From the IMG/VR virus record IMGVR_UViG_3300032315_000677, positions 1-32,213 of that record: a DNA stretch of 32,213 nt; one strand, given 5' to 3'. The position numbers and the translations under genes are program-made. The stretch is from a virus. Positions 13,271 through 19,405 of this stretch are shown here, in pieces; positions within the stretch are counted from its first letter, which is position 1, and each line of letters begins with the position of its first letter. The notes beneath the pieces were generated by a model. It was not told where the DNA came from, did not search any database, and worked only from the letters and a program-made list of their open reading frames with translations.

Positions 13271-13431
13271 AGCGGAGTAACCACCAGTGAGTCAGTGCCG
13301 ATAGCGTGCTGACACGAGCAGCCCTTGCACTGTGCATGGTCAGCGGCAGCGAGGTCAAGGAACGTCTGTCCCCCGCCAGCCCTCCATGCCTTGTTATGTG
13401 TAGCCCCGTTCAGGCATGGCTGACAGATCAT
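13267..13431 (-). CDS. zinc-finger miniprotein (54 aa)
   Basis: MICQPCLNG near the N terminus and CKGCSCQH (residues 35-42) provide two cysteine knuckles separated by a helical AFLDLAAAD-like segment. The pattern (CxxC, then CxxCxC) suggests one zinc site. It overlaps the WhiB gene stop by 4 bases and the next gene by 4, so it is the immediate partner of WhiB. Similar WhiB-plus-Cys-protein pairs are not a pattern I can name. Confidence 0.6.
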   Translation of the reverse strand: MICQPCLNGATHNKAWRAGGGQTFLDLAAADHAQCKGCSCQHAIGTDSLVVTPL

Positions 13432-13718
13432 GCGACCTTCCTCCGCTCCGTCAACGGAATGACAGGCACGTTCAGAGGGATACGCATGTGTCTACGCATC
13501 TTCTCCCTGTCTGCTGGTGTCGTTCCTGCCCAGTAGCCCTCAGCCTCGTGATGCAAAGCCCACAACAGGCACGGTTCGCGCTTGCCGCAGTCATTGCACA
13601 GCGAATCCATGAGTTGCCGTGTCATGCGAGACACGGCATTGAATGAGGATGGGTAGTAGATCTCGGGATCGACCTGTCGGCACGGTTCAGAGCCGTCATA
13701 GGCAGGGAAGGCCACCAT
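13428..13718 (-). CDS. whiB: WhiB-family transcriptional regulator
   Basis: Four cysteines bind the 4Fe-4S cluster: C13 (EPC), C41 and C44 (CNDC) and C50, followed by the turn GYWAGTT (61-67), a form of the family's G[VI]WGG motif, and a basic C-terminal tail (REKMRRHMRI). WhiB proteins bind the host principal sigma factor and regulate promoters; phage WhiB proteins can block host WhiB genes. The 96-residue length fits. ATG 13718 overlaps the upstream TGA and has AGAGG 7 bases upstream; GTG 13721 is an alternative. It is an actinobacterial hallmark. Confidence 0.9.
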   Translation of the reverse strand: MVAFPAYDGSEPCRQVDPEIYYPSSFNAVSRMTRQLMDSLCNDCGKREPCLLWALHHEAEGYWAGTTPADREKMRRHMRIPLNVPVIPLTERRKVA

Positions 13719-13939
13719 CACGCCACCTCTAGGGTGCGATCGTGCTTTTCGTTCTCTGCCAACACCTCATCAACGGCCTCATCGGTGTATCCGAACCACT
13801 TCACCGCGAGCTCGGCGTAGTCGATAGTCCAGCGAGGTACTCGTGGCGCAGGCCAGGGATCCATGCCTCGCTGGGAGCAGTAGTGCAGGTACAGCAGGCG
13901 TGCAAGCGCCTGCGTAGCCCTCTGATCTTCGATGCTCAT
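13718..13939 (-). CDS. hypothetical protein (73 aa)
   Basis: First gene of the WhiB transcription unit, with an AAGGA site 11 bases before ATG 13939. The sequence (QALARLLYLHYCSQRGMDPWPAP, then TIDYAELAVKWFGYTDEAVDEVLAE) looks helical, with an HTH-like second half, but I cannot assign a family. The upstream region contains the operator-like palindrome at 13996. Confidence 0.6.
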   Translation of the reverse strand: MSIEDQRATQALARLLYLHYCSQRGMDPWPAPRVPRWTIDYAELAVKWFGYTDEAVDEVLAENEKHDRTLEVA

Positions 13940-13995
13940 TGGTCTAGTCGTCCTTTCGTAGGTCTGTAGTTGTATGTTAGTATCACTGGTTTGAT

Positions 13996-14014
13996 TCGGC
14001 GTCCGACACGCCGA
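13996..14014 (-). promoter_or_regulatory. palindromic operator-like site 3
   Basis: TCGGCGT and ACGCCGA flank CCGAC, giving a 7+7 dyad. It contains CGACACGCCGA, shared with the two sites before the early operon. On the minus strand it lies upstream of a possible -10 TACTAA about 40 bases before the first WhiB-unit gene, so it could control that unit by the same regulator. The overlap with the upstream gene's stop at 14021 is close but separate. Confidence 0.55.
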
Positions 14015-14020
14015 GAGGTA

Positions 14021-14182
14021 CTAGATTTGCCCCATTTTTATTGGGTTTTTGGGCACTTGGGTGCCTGTCTTTATGTCTACGATCACTACCTGGCCTGTGC
14101 GCTCATCCATGAACACAAGGTCGATGTGACCCTGCGGGGTGTGGTCGCTGCTTGTGCGCGTACCCCTGGTCTTGCGGGTCAC
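14021..14182 (-). CDS. 53-aa PD-(D/E)XK motif miniprotein (nuclease fragment duplicate)
   Basis: GTG 14182 overlaps the upstream TGA (GTGA). The 53 residues have a basic start (MTRKTRGTRT), then GHIDLVFMDERTG and QVVIVDIKTG, then KNPIKMGQI. D21 and D36-x-K38 align with D104 and D119-x-K121 of the phage's Cas4-like nuclease (6999-7700): over the 23 residues from GYID/GHID to KTG, 17 are identical. The rest of the nuclease fold is missing. It may be a relic of recombination with a nuclease gene, or a deliberate mini-protein such as a decoy or modulator of the nuclease. The function is not known. Confidence 0.55.
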   Translation of the reverse strand: MTRKTRGTRTSSDHTPQGHIDLVFMDERTGQVVIVDIKTGTQVPKNPIKMGQI

Positions 14183-14556
14183 AGGTTGTCCTCCGTGATC
14201 TCAACCTTGACCACCCTTTCCATGCCCAGGGTATTTAGGGTCTGCGACCACTCCCCTAGGCCTGGATAGTCGTCCTCGTGCGACTCAGACTCCCACTCAT
14301 CTACGCTTTCCCACCTGAACCCAGGAATCTCTTGTTCCACCTCGGGGGGAAGCAGCATCACATCCACGGCAACGAGCGGGAAGCCCTGAAACAAGTCCTG
14401 CATACGCAGCTCGTCATCCTCTATCTGCCAGCACTCGGACTTGATGAGGTCGATGCCGATGTGTTCTTCCGTGATGCTCTTTGCCACACTGACCACGATT
14501 CGGGCCTGACATTCACCGCCCCGGCAGTGTTCACAGGCAGGTATTCCCTTAGCCAT
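14179..14556 (-). CDS. hypothetical protein (125 aa)
   Basis: Near the N terminus, PACEHCRGGEC gives a CxxC and a further cysteine, possibly a small metal knuckle. The rest is very acidic (DDELRMQDL, ESVDEWESESHEDDY), ending in a strand-like VVKVEITEDN. No family is recognised. No clear ribosome site precedes ATG 14556; it overlaps a 17-codon ORF upstream by 8 bases, so reinitiation is likely. It is directly upstream of the nuclease-like miniprotein and coupled to it (GTGA), which could mean the two act together. Confidence 0.6.
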   Translation of the reverse strand: MAKGIPACEHCRGGECQARIVVSVAKSITEEHIGIDLIKSECWQIEDDELRMQDLFQGFPLVAVDVMLLPPEVEQEIPGFRWESVDEWESESHEDDYPGLGEWSQTLNTLGMERVVKVEITEDNL

Positions 14557-14602
14557 TAGAGTCGTCGCTAATTTTCATGACGCTCATGCTCCCATTTCTC
14601 AT
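14549..14602 (-). CDS. possible 17-aa coupling ORF
   Basis: An ATG overlapping the upstream stop (ATGA) opens MRNGSMSVMKISDDSNG and stops 8 bases inside the following gene. It could simply carry ribosomes from the 48-aa gene to the 125-aa gene, which lacks its own ribosome site. Its presence as a real peptide is uncertain. Confidence 0.3.
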   Translation of the reverse strand: MRNGSMSVMKISDDSNG

Positions 14603-14745
14603 GCCACATCCTCCGTTACTGCCTGTCGATAGGCCACCAAGTCCACTAGCAATTCCTCCACGCTCGGAGCAGGCTGCCCCGTCAGGTTGATGTACGCCTC
14701 AATGAGAGCAGCGCCACGCAGCACTGCCAGGTCGTAGTCGGTCAT
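14599..14745 (-). CDS. small helical protein (48 aa)
   Basis: MTDYDLAVLRGAALIEAYINL then PAPSVEELLVDLVAYRQAV reads as two helices. A strong GGGAGGT precedes ATG 14745 with 6-base spacing, and the ATG overlaps the methyltransferase stop (ATGA), so expression is both coupled and independent. No family recognised. Confidence 0.6.
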   Translation of the reverse strand: MTDYDLAVLRGAALIEAYINLTGQPAPSVEELLVDLVAYRQAVTEDVA

Positions 14746-15422
14746 GCACTTACCTCCCTATGTGCTGTTAGCATCGTCAGATAATCAAACGCCTGCTCCC
14801 CCACATGCTGCGTGTACGCAGGAGGGAACCCTTCCTTCAGCTCGTTCCAAGTCAGGTCACGGGTCACACCCATGACCTGGCGACCATGCTCCACGTTGCG
14901 TGCCGTCCTGCCACCTTGCGGAATGTCATCCTTCGGAACGTGATACACACCCCAAGGCCTGCCCTGCTCCTTGTGCTTGCACCCTGAGCCTGTCAGCGGG
15001 ATCGCATCGGAGGCGAACAGGCGATGCCTGCGAACCCCCAACCCATACGCAGAGCCACACTCCACTGCCGCACCCTCCATGCCTGGTGCGCCTGGTACGT
15101 TCTCAACGATCCACGCCGTGTCATGCGCCCTGAGTAGGGCAATCGTGGGCGTGAGCAGATCCTCATACTTTGACTTCCCTCCTTGTGCTGCGCGTAGATG
15201 CTTCGCTCTTGTGTGTGCTTGGCATGGTGGTGAGGCATGGATCAGGTCGAACCCTGCGAGGTAGTCGGTGTCAGCCAAGACAGCCAGCGCATCCCCTTGA
15301 TGGAACTCATAAGGGTAGTTGGGTTGTGCGCTAATGTCCCAGCCCACGACCTCGGTGAATCCGGCAGCGTGATACCCATCTGAGGCCATGCCTGCGCCAC
15401 AGAACAGGTCCAGCAGCCTCAT
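14742..15422 (-). CDS. C5-cytosine DNA methyltransferase (226 aa)
   Basis: The Dcm-type motifs are present: I LDLFCGAGM (4-12), II-like GWDI (27-30), IV SPPCQ with catalytic C67, VI ENVPG (107-111) and VIII RRHRLF (131-136). The C-terminal helix (PPAYTQHVGEQAFDYL) stands in for motif X. At 226 residues it is short, with a reduced target-recognition region, typical for phage enzymes. It transfers a methyl group to C5 of cytosine, probably to protect phage DNA from host restriction. No cognate restriction enzyme is seen. Its ATG overlaps the upstream stop. Confidence 0.9.
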   Translation of the reverse strand: MRLLDLFCGAGMASDGYHAAGFTEVVGWDISAQPNYPYEFHQGDALAVLADTDYLAGFDLIHASPPCQAHTRAKHLRAAQGGKSKYEDLLTPTIALLRAHDTAWIVENVPGAPGMEGAAVECGSAYGLGVRRHRLFASDAIPLTGSGCKHKEQGRPWGVYHVPKDDIPQGGRTARNVEHGRQVMGVTRDLTWNELKEGFPPAYTQHVGEQAFDYLTMLTAHREVSA

Positions 15423-15568
15423 GCCTCAGCCCCAAGCAGTCGCTCCTCTTGCTCCCACTTGATCTGGTTGTCCACCCATGCGTCATGGGCAGCAGCCGCT
15501 GCCTCCCGTTCCTCCTGCTCCTGGCAGTCAGGGCACAGGCCCAGGCGATACAGTCCACACTCACTCAT
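15419..15568 (-). CDS. small Cys/Glu-rich protein (49 aa)
   Basis: MSECGLYRLGLCPDCQ supplies C4, C12 and C15 for a half zinc-knuckle. The rest is a charged helix (EEREAAAAAHDAWVDNQIKWEQEERLL). It overlaps the upstream membrane-protein gene by 8 bases and the methyltransferase by 4. The function is unknown. Confidence 0.55.
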   Translation of the reverse strand: MSECGLYRLGLCPDCQEQEEREAAAAAHDAWVDNQIKWEQEERLLGAEA

Positions 15569-15728
15569 ATCTGCGTTCCTTCCTGGTTGTTAGCATCAGG
15601 TCAAGCCTGCGTTCCTTGTGCTGGCGGTACTTCATCCAGCGGTACTCATCCCAAATGGCGACAGCCACAGGGAAGACAAAGAACGTGACGAACACGATGA
15701 AGATGAGCTCAGGTATCGGTGCGTTCAT
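15561..15728 (-). CDS. small membrane protein (55 aa)
   Basis: MNAPIPELIFIVFVTFFVFPVAVAIW forms one clear transmembrane helix, followed by a basic tail (MKYRQHKERRLDLMLTTRKERR), so the N terminus is probably outside. ATG 15728 overlaps the upstream TGA (ATGA); the frame is open upstream to 15818, but that part is out of keeping with the operon. The role is unknown. Small basic-tailed membrane proteins in phage accessory operons can mediate superinfection exclusion. Confidence 0.6.
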   Translation of the reverse strand: MNAPIPELIFIVFVTFFVFPVAVAIWDEYRWMKYRQHKERRLDLMLTTRKERRYE

Positions 15729-16006
15729 GTCAGTCCCTTCAGCAAGGCGGCCAGCTCGGCCTCGTCTGTCACATATAGCGGTTCGCCGAAGGCCTGCCTG
15801 CGGTGCGAAGTCTGCCATTGGATCCTCGCGTAACCATCCAACCAGTCCTGGCGATCCGTCTCCCGACGCAAAGCCTTGAACACGGGAAGGGTGAGGCGCA
15901 AGGACTCAGCAAAGTGTCGCAACGTCAGATCGTCCTGTCCCACATACTCTGTCAACCATTCCGGCGCTGACAGTTCGACCGTCTCATACGCCTCACGAAC
16001 ACCCAT
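15725..16006 (-). CDS. hypothetical protein (93 aa)
   Basis: The sequence is soluble and helical; WLTEYVGQDDLTLRHFAESLRLTLPVFKALRRET has a helix-turn-helix-like arrangement, and the C-terminal half is mixed. AAGGAGG lies about 7 bases before ATG 16006. It may be a DNA-binding protein, but the HTH call is tentative. Neighbours are a membrane protein and a zinc-finger protein. Confidence 0.6.
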   Translation of the reverse strand: MGVREAYETVELSAPEWLTEYVGQDDLTLRHFAESLRLTLPVFKALRRETDRQDWLDGYARIQWQTSHRRQAFGEPLYVTDEAELAALLKGLT

Positions 16007-16007
16007 G

Positions 16008-16157
16008 TCATGCCTCCTTACGCATCTCGCAGGTCAGGTCCCAGCACACCGGGCCTAGGTTTGTCGGACTACCGCACACCTGGCATGCTTTCGACTCGCC
16101 ACGCATAACGTCCTCGCCTTGCGTGCTATCCCATGCCATCCTTACTGCTTCACGCAT
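16008..16157 (-). CDS. zinc-finger miniprotein (49 aa)
   Basis: CQVCGSPTNLGPVCWDLTC (residues 25-43) has a CxxC, C, C arrangement for one zinc. The N half is acidic. ATG 16157 has GAGAGGG upstream and overlaps the previous gene by 8 bases. Such KACxxC...GPVCxxxC proteins recur among actinophage small genes. The function is unknown. Confidence 0.58.
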   Translation of the reverse strand: MREAVRMAWDSTQGEDVMRGESKACQVCGSPTNLGPVCWDLTCEMRKEA

Positions 16158-16320
16158 GGACGATGCCCTCTCTTTCTGCCGCCTTGATCATCTCGCTATA
16201 GGCGTTCTCGCACTTACCTGAGAGCGACCTGTTCGTTGACCATCGACCCTCGAGATACTCGCGGTTGTAACGTGCCACCAACTTGTCGTGCTTGGCCTTG
16301 GCCTTCTCGTAGTCACTCAT
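16150..16320 (-). CDS. small basic helical protein (56 aa)
   Basis: MSDYEKAKAKHDKLVARYNREYLEGRW then LSGKCENAYSEMIKAAEREGI looks like a charged helical hairpin. AGGAGG lies 7-8 bases before ATG 16320. The open frame reaches 16566, but its upstream part overlaps the next gene and lacks phage-like sequence. No family recognised. Confidence 0.6.
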   Translation of the reverse strand: MSDYEKAKAKHDKLVARYNREYLEGRWSTNRSLSGKCENAYSEMIKAAEREGIVHA

Positions 16321-16321
16321 G

Positions 16322-16693
16322 TCATGCCTCCTGACCCACAAGGGCAAGGAACCCAGCGAGAGTCCACTTGCGTTTCGGTGCGCTACCGAAGAGCGACTGC
16401 CATGTGTCGATCGTTTCGACCGTGCCCGAATCCCAATCCACGACGTATGCGTAGGAGTAGTCAGGTTCTGAGAACGTATTGATAGACAGCCCGTAACCTG
16501 TCTCGCTCCCCCATTGCTCGCCAATGATGTGTGACACGGCGATACGGGTCGCATACTCAGGGTCACCCCACCGGGTCGACGCCACGCGGATCGCCTCCTG
16601 CATCGTGGCTAGTTGCTCATCGCCACCCCAATGTGAGTACAGGAACAGCGTGTGACCGTCACTCTTGAATCCGAATACTGCGCGATCTCCCAT
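16322..16693 (-). CDS. hypothetical protein (123 aa)
   Basis: The sequence (MGDRAVFGFKSDGHTLFLYSHWGG..., DPEYATRIAVSHIIGEQW..., SYAYVVDWDSGTVETI) is a mixed alpha/beta globular protein of a type seen in actinophage accessory regions, without a known function. GAGAGGAAAG precedes ATG 16693. A 37-bp gap with AT-rich sequence (TAAGTATCTTAC) upstream could hold a secondary promoter. The frame opens further upstream to 16792 but would overlap the DUF7227-like gene. Confidence 0.62.
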   Translation of the reverse strand: MGDRAVFGFKSDGHTLFLYSHWGGDEQLATMQEAIRVASTRWGDPEYATRIAVSHIIGEQWGSETGYGLSINTFSEPDYSYAYVVDWDSGTVETIDTWQSLFGSAPKRKWTLAGFLALVGQEA

Positions 16694-16730
16694 GATCTTT
16701 CCTCTCGTTTCTTTGTATGGTGTAAGTATC

Positions 16731-17369
16731 TTACCGCTTAGAAGCAACGGCGAGCCCGATCTTGTTCTTTGCACCGTGCGGCAGGAATGCAATCGTCACC
16801 GCACGGTCCTTCTTCATGCACAGTCTGCACTCAGCGCAGGTCACCCCGCGTGTCTGATTCGGGCACACGATGACGCGCTTGCCTGCCACCTTCTGCCCGA
16901 TGAGCTCATCATCCTCCCCCGTAGCCACGAGGACCGTGTCCCAGCCGTTAGCCGTGGCCTTCTCTAGTTCCTCAGGTGTCTCGCATGATGCGTTAGGCAC
17001 GAGGTTGGCAGGGAACTCGGCAGGAGATCGGTCGGGCCAGGAGTGTAGGTACGTCCATCCCAGCGTGTCGGGCCTGTCGATGTGTGCCTGTCCCATCTCT
17101 GCGACGTACTCAGGTGTCGGCTCACCCGACACAGCGTGTCGGACCAGTGATCCCTGCGGCAGGTTGCGGATACCGTCAGCCGTGCGTGTCAGATCCTCGG
17201 TGCCGTGCGTGTCTGCGATCTTGAATGGCGTGTTACCCATCGTGCCCTGATTGGCGTAGCAGATCTTCAGGAATGGGCACCGATCAGGACAGGTGTCGCC
17301 CGTGATATAGGTGGCAGCGCCCTTGCCTGTCTTCTTGTTTTTCGTCTTGCGGACGAGATGAACCTTCAT
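16731..17369 (-). CDS. DUF7227-like cysteine-rich protein (212 aa)
   Basis: CPDRCPFLKICYANQG near the N terminus and CPNQTRGVTCAECRLCMKKDRAV...FLPHG at the C terminus match the cysteine signature that I recall for DUF7227 proteins of actinobacteriophages (CPxxCPxxxxCYA, then CPxQ...CxxCxLC...GFPxHG). The central part (GWTYLHSWPD, WDTVLVATGEDDEL) resembles a TIM-barrel-like rim. The cysteines may bind zinc or an Fe-S cluster; the role is unknown. ATG 17369 is chosen, just after the upstream stop; the frame opens to 17429. It is one of the longest genes of the accessory operon. Confidence 0.7.
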   Translation of the reverse strand: MKVHLVRKTKNKKTGKGAATYITGDTCPDRCPFLKICYANQGTMGNTPFKIADTHGTEDLTRTADGIRNLPQGSLVRHAVSGEPTPEYVAEMGQAHIDRPDTLGWTYLHSWPDRSPAEFPANLVPNASCETPEELEKATANGWDTVLVATGEDDELIGQKVAGKRVIVCPNQTRGVTCAECRLCMKKDRAVTIAFLPHGAKNKIGLAVASKR

Positions 17370-17370
17370 G

Positions 17371-17586
17371 TCAGTCGTCCTCCAATCCGCAGGCCTTGGC
17401 AATGCGCAAGTGAATCTCGGTGAGCGCAACGGAGTACGCGCCCTCGGTGGGTAGCGCGATCGTCACGCCCTCTCGTCTTGCGATCCTGGCTGTCAATCGC
17501 TCGAGGTCGATGAGCGCGTCAGATAGTGCGTCCCGGTCCTCTCCCCTGTCGGGAGTCATGCTGTCGCCAGATCTAGTCGTGCCCAT
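17371..17586 (-). CDS. hypothetical protein (71 aa)
   Basis: An acidic N terminus (MTPDRGEDRD) is followed by helices (ALSDALIDLERLTARIARREGV, ALTEIHLRIAKACGLEDD). AAGGAGG lies about 9 bases before ATG 17586. It overlaps the upstream gene by 31 bases. No family recognised; it could be a helical-bundle accessory protein. Confidence 0.6.
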   Translation of the reverse strand: MGTTRSGDSMTPDRGEDRDALSDALIDLERLTARIARREGVTIALPTEGAYSVALTEIHLRIAKACGLEDD

Positions 17587-17771
17587 GACAGTGCCTCCTT
17601 GTCTTTCTTGTTCCCCAAATCCAAAGCCACCTGTAGGCATTCCAGCGCATAGATCCTCAGATCCTCATCAGTCAGATCCGCTGCTAGGCGACCAATGTCG
17701 TCGGACAGGTCGATCCAAAAGACCAGATTCGCGTCGATCTCCACCGTGCGTTCCGTCTTCACACCTTGCAT
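17556..17771 (-). CDS. hypothetical protein (71 aa)
   Basis: MQGVKTERTVEIDANLVFWIDLSDDIGRLAADL then LRIYALECLQVALDLGNKKDKEAL: a strand, then helices. AAGGAG lies 9 bases before ATG 17771. It overlaps the next gene by 31 bases, the longest overlap in this stretch. No family recognised. Confidence 0.6.
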   Translation of the reverse strand: MQGVKTERTVEIDANLVFWIDLSDDIGRLAADLTDEDLRIYALECLQVALDLGNKKDKEALSWARLDLATA

Positions 17772-17807
17772 GATTGCTCTCCTTTAGTTTCTAGTGCGTT
17801 GTTAGGA

Positions 17808-18041
17808 TCAAGCGTAGGAAATGTGTTGTGTGTCTTCCAGGTACTCAACAAGTGCTGCCAGTAGGTCCGCGCCCGTTACGTCGTAGGGCTCTTGCTCGTG
17901 CGCGTCCCTCATCCAATCCCACGGACGTACCTGGATGAGGTCGATGCACTCACCGCTAGGTGTGTAGATATCTGCGGTCCGATATCCCCGATACACGATC
18001 CCCCAACCTAGGGTCGGGTGAATCAGCTTTGACTCACTCAT
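17808..18041 (-). CDS. hypothetical protein (77 aa)
   Basis: MSESKLIHPTLGWGIVYRGYRTADIYTPSGECIDLIQV suggests an SH3-like small beta fold, followed by helices (TGADLLAALVEYLEDTQ). ATG 18041 overlaps the upstream stop (ATGA) and has GAGG upstream. The frame extends to 18326 but in a region used by the next two genes. The function is unknown. Confidence 0.6.
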   Translation of the reverse strand: MSESKLIHPTLGWGIVYRGYRTADIYTPSGECIDLIQVRPWDWMRDAHEQEPYDVTGADLLAALVEYLEDTQHISYA

Positions 18042-18205
18042 GGCTTCTCGCCTCGATCCAGCATCTCCGACACGATCGTCTCTGACAGGTCGCCGAGTTG
18101 CTTCGGTTCCAGTCGGATGCCGTGACGTTCCGCGATCTCGGTCAGTGCGATGCTCACCGATACTCCTATCCCCAGCCGCTGATGGGCATTGATGAAAACA
18201 CTCAT
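18038..18205 (-). CDS. small helical protein (55 aa)
   Basis: MSVFINAHQRLGIGVSVSIALTEIAERHGIRLEPKQLGDLSETIVSEMLDRGEKP: ATG 18205 follows GAGAGGAACG. An internal GTG (18157, with GGGATAGGAG upstream) could make a shorter product, SIALTEIAERHGIR... No family is recognised. It is coupled to the next gene through ATGA. Confidence 0.55.
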   Translation of the reverse strand: MSVFINAHQRLGIGVSVSIALTEIAERHGIRLEPKQLGDLSETIVSEMLDRGEKP

Positions 18206-18220
18206 GCGCGTTCCTCTCGT

Positions 18221-18481
18221 CTAGTCTTCCAGCCACACGATGGCGTCTGGCCTGTCGATCACCGGGAGTCGGATGCTCCCGTCTGGTGCGTCTATTGCCT
18301 GCCATCCGTTGACGACCCTGCGACATCTTCGGCAGGCTACGTCGTGCCCGTTCCAGTGAGGATCGGATGGCTCTGTCTCTCGCCCCTGTCGGTACGGTAG
18401 GAAGCCCTCATGGTCTTCCGTGTTGCCACAGACGCATTGCCAGGTTCCACCTGTCGCTGACTCTACTATCCATTCTGCCAT
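18221..18481 (-). CDS. zinc-ribbon protein (86 aa)
   Basis: CVCGNTEDHEGF (residues 16-18) and CRRCRRVVNGW (50-53) supply two cysteine knuckles about 34 residues apart; the sequence between is long and polar. It looks like a small zinc ribbon with a trailing strand-rich tail (SIRLPVIDRPDAIVWLED). AGGAGG precedes ATG 18481. The function is unknown; it joins five or six other Cys-knuckle proteins in this operon. Confidence 0.6.
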   Translation of the reverse strand: MAEWIVESATGGTWQCVCGNTEDHEGFLPYRQGRETEPSDPHWNGHDVACRRCRRVVNGWQAIDAPDGSIRLPVIDRPDAIVWLED

Positions 18482-18493
18482 GTTAGCATCCTC

Positions 18494-18790
18494 CTAGAAC
18501 TCTGCCATGACGATCACGCCAGCGCGTTGACGTTCAGCGGCGTAGTCCGTTCGGACGTAGCGGCGTACTGGAGCATCATCATCAACGGGTGCGAGAGGCG
18601 CCAGGAGTCCCGTCGTAGGGTCCACAACCTCGCGCCTCTTACGGCGCGGTCGGGAGCCATAGGCAGGAGCCCAACCGTCAGGATGGGAAGCAGTCCGAAG
18701 ACCATAGGCGCGGCGTGCCGCGACCATAGGAGTACGGGCCGGATCTATCCATGACGGGCCATACACACCCGCGCTAGTGGCGCGGGACAT
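18494..18790 (-). CDS. hypothetical protein (98 aa), first gene of the accessory operon
   Basis: A basic, proline-rich protein (RRAYGLRTAS, GSRPRRKRREVVDPTTG, VRRYVRTDYAAERQRAGV). GAGAGGAGACAGGAT precedes ATG 18790. Two promoters (18850-18878 and 18973-19002) read toward it. The sequence resembles neither a helix-turn-helix nor a zinc finger. The middle RPRRKRRE could bind nucleic acid. No family recognised. Confidence 0.6.
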   Translation of the reverse strand: MSRATSAGVYGPSWIDPARTPMVAARRAYGLRTASHPDGWAPAYGSRPRRKRREVVDPTTGLLAPLAPVDDDAPVRRYVRTDYAAERQRAGVIVMAEF

Positions 18791-18849
18791 ATCCTGTCTC
18801 CTCTCATCTAGTCTCGTGGTGCCTTGCCTTGCTTGCCTTACTAGATCCT

Positions 18850-18878
18850 ATCCTAGCATACTTTGACTTGCCTGTCAA
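18850..18878 (-). promoter_or_regulatory. proximal promoter of the minus-strand accessory operon
   Basis: On the minus strand TTGACA (18878-18873) is followed by a 17-bp spacer and TAGGAT (18855-18850), a near-consensus sigma70 promoter about 60 bp upstream of the ATG at 18790. Confidence 0.7.
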
Positions 18879-18972
18879 CATCTGGGGGGAAGATGTCCTA
18901 GTGTCCTCCGGGCGTCCCGTTTGGTGTGAGGATCTGGCCTAGTTGTCTGTCTCCCCTTTTCTGTTGTAGTCC

Positions 18973-19002
18973 TATCTAATCATACATGAACCTAGTTGTC
19001 AA
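18973..19002 (-). promoter_or_regulatory. distal promoter of the minus-strand accessory operon
   Basis: On the minus strand TTGACA (19002-18997) is followed by an 18-bp spacer and TAGATA (18978-18973). A second tandem promoter for the same operon, about 180 bp upstream of its first gene. Confidence 0.6.
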
Positions 19003-19119
19003 GCGGTATTGCCTCATGGGCAGGTCACAAATAGGTCACGCTTACATCAATCTCAGGTCAACTCTGGAGTCTGTAATATTCTGGACTCATTCCAGAATCA
19101 GGGTAGCCTAACCTGGCAG

Positions 19120-19341
19120 GATCAACGTTGATCAACATTGATCAGGTCTGATCAGACAGGGATCAGCGGGTAGCATGGGGATAGTCTCCCCTCCTGCCTG
19201 TCTCCCCTATTGTCCTAGATCAGGGGGAGATCAGACCTATATGTATACACACGGGGCCCGGCAGGCCCTCCCCCTGGGACTGGGAGGGGGACTAGGTGTG
19301 ATATCCGCACAACAACCCCTATGCTGATCAGCCTTTGATCA
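19120..19341. repeat. nine GATCAR boxes with helical phasing (iteron-like)
   Basis: GATCA starts at 19120, 19130, 19140, 19150, 19161, 19218, 19229, 19326 and 19337, each time followed by A or G. The spacings are 10, 10, 10, 11, 57, 11, 97 and 11, so boxes within a cluster lie on one face of the helix. Two longer palindromes are embedded, GATCAACGTTGATC (19120-19133) and GTCTGATCAGAC (19146-19157). There is no gene in this region. It is likely a protein-binding array of an origin, partition or regulatory site. Confidence 0.75.
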
Positions 19342-19376
19342 ATCGCCTGCATCTGTCAGCATGACCCCAGGGTGTT

Positions 19377-19405
19377 AAACAACAGATATATATACTATAT
19401 ATACT
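19377..19405. other. AT-rich stretch (possible DNA-unwinding element)
   Basis: AAACAACAGATATATATAC then TATATATACTAC is the most AT-rich run in the window and lies 36 bp after the last GATCAR box. Next to iterons and DnaA-like boxes it would suit duplex opening at an origin. Other explanations include promoter sequence. Confidence 0.45.

Noticed and set aside
14028-14075. Hairpin GGGCAC/GTGCCC with TTTTT nearby as terminator of the minus unit
   Set aside because: The T-run precedes the stem on the + strand, so RNA from either strand lacks a U-tract after it, and the stem lies inside the 53-aa coding frame.
19100-19345. CRISPR array suggested by repeated GATCA motifs
   Set aside because: The repeats are only 5-6 bp with 10-11 bp phasing and no constant spacers; the layout fits iterons, not CRISPR.
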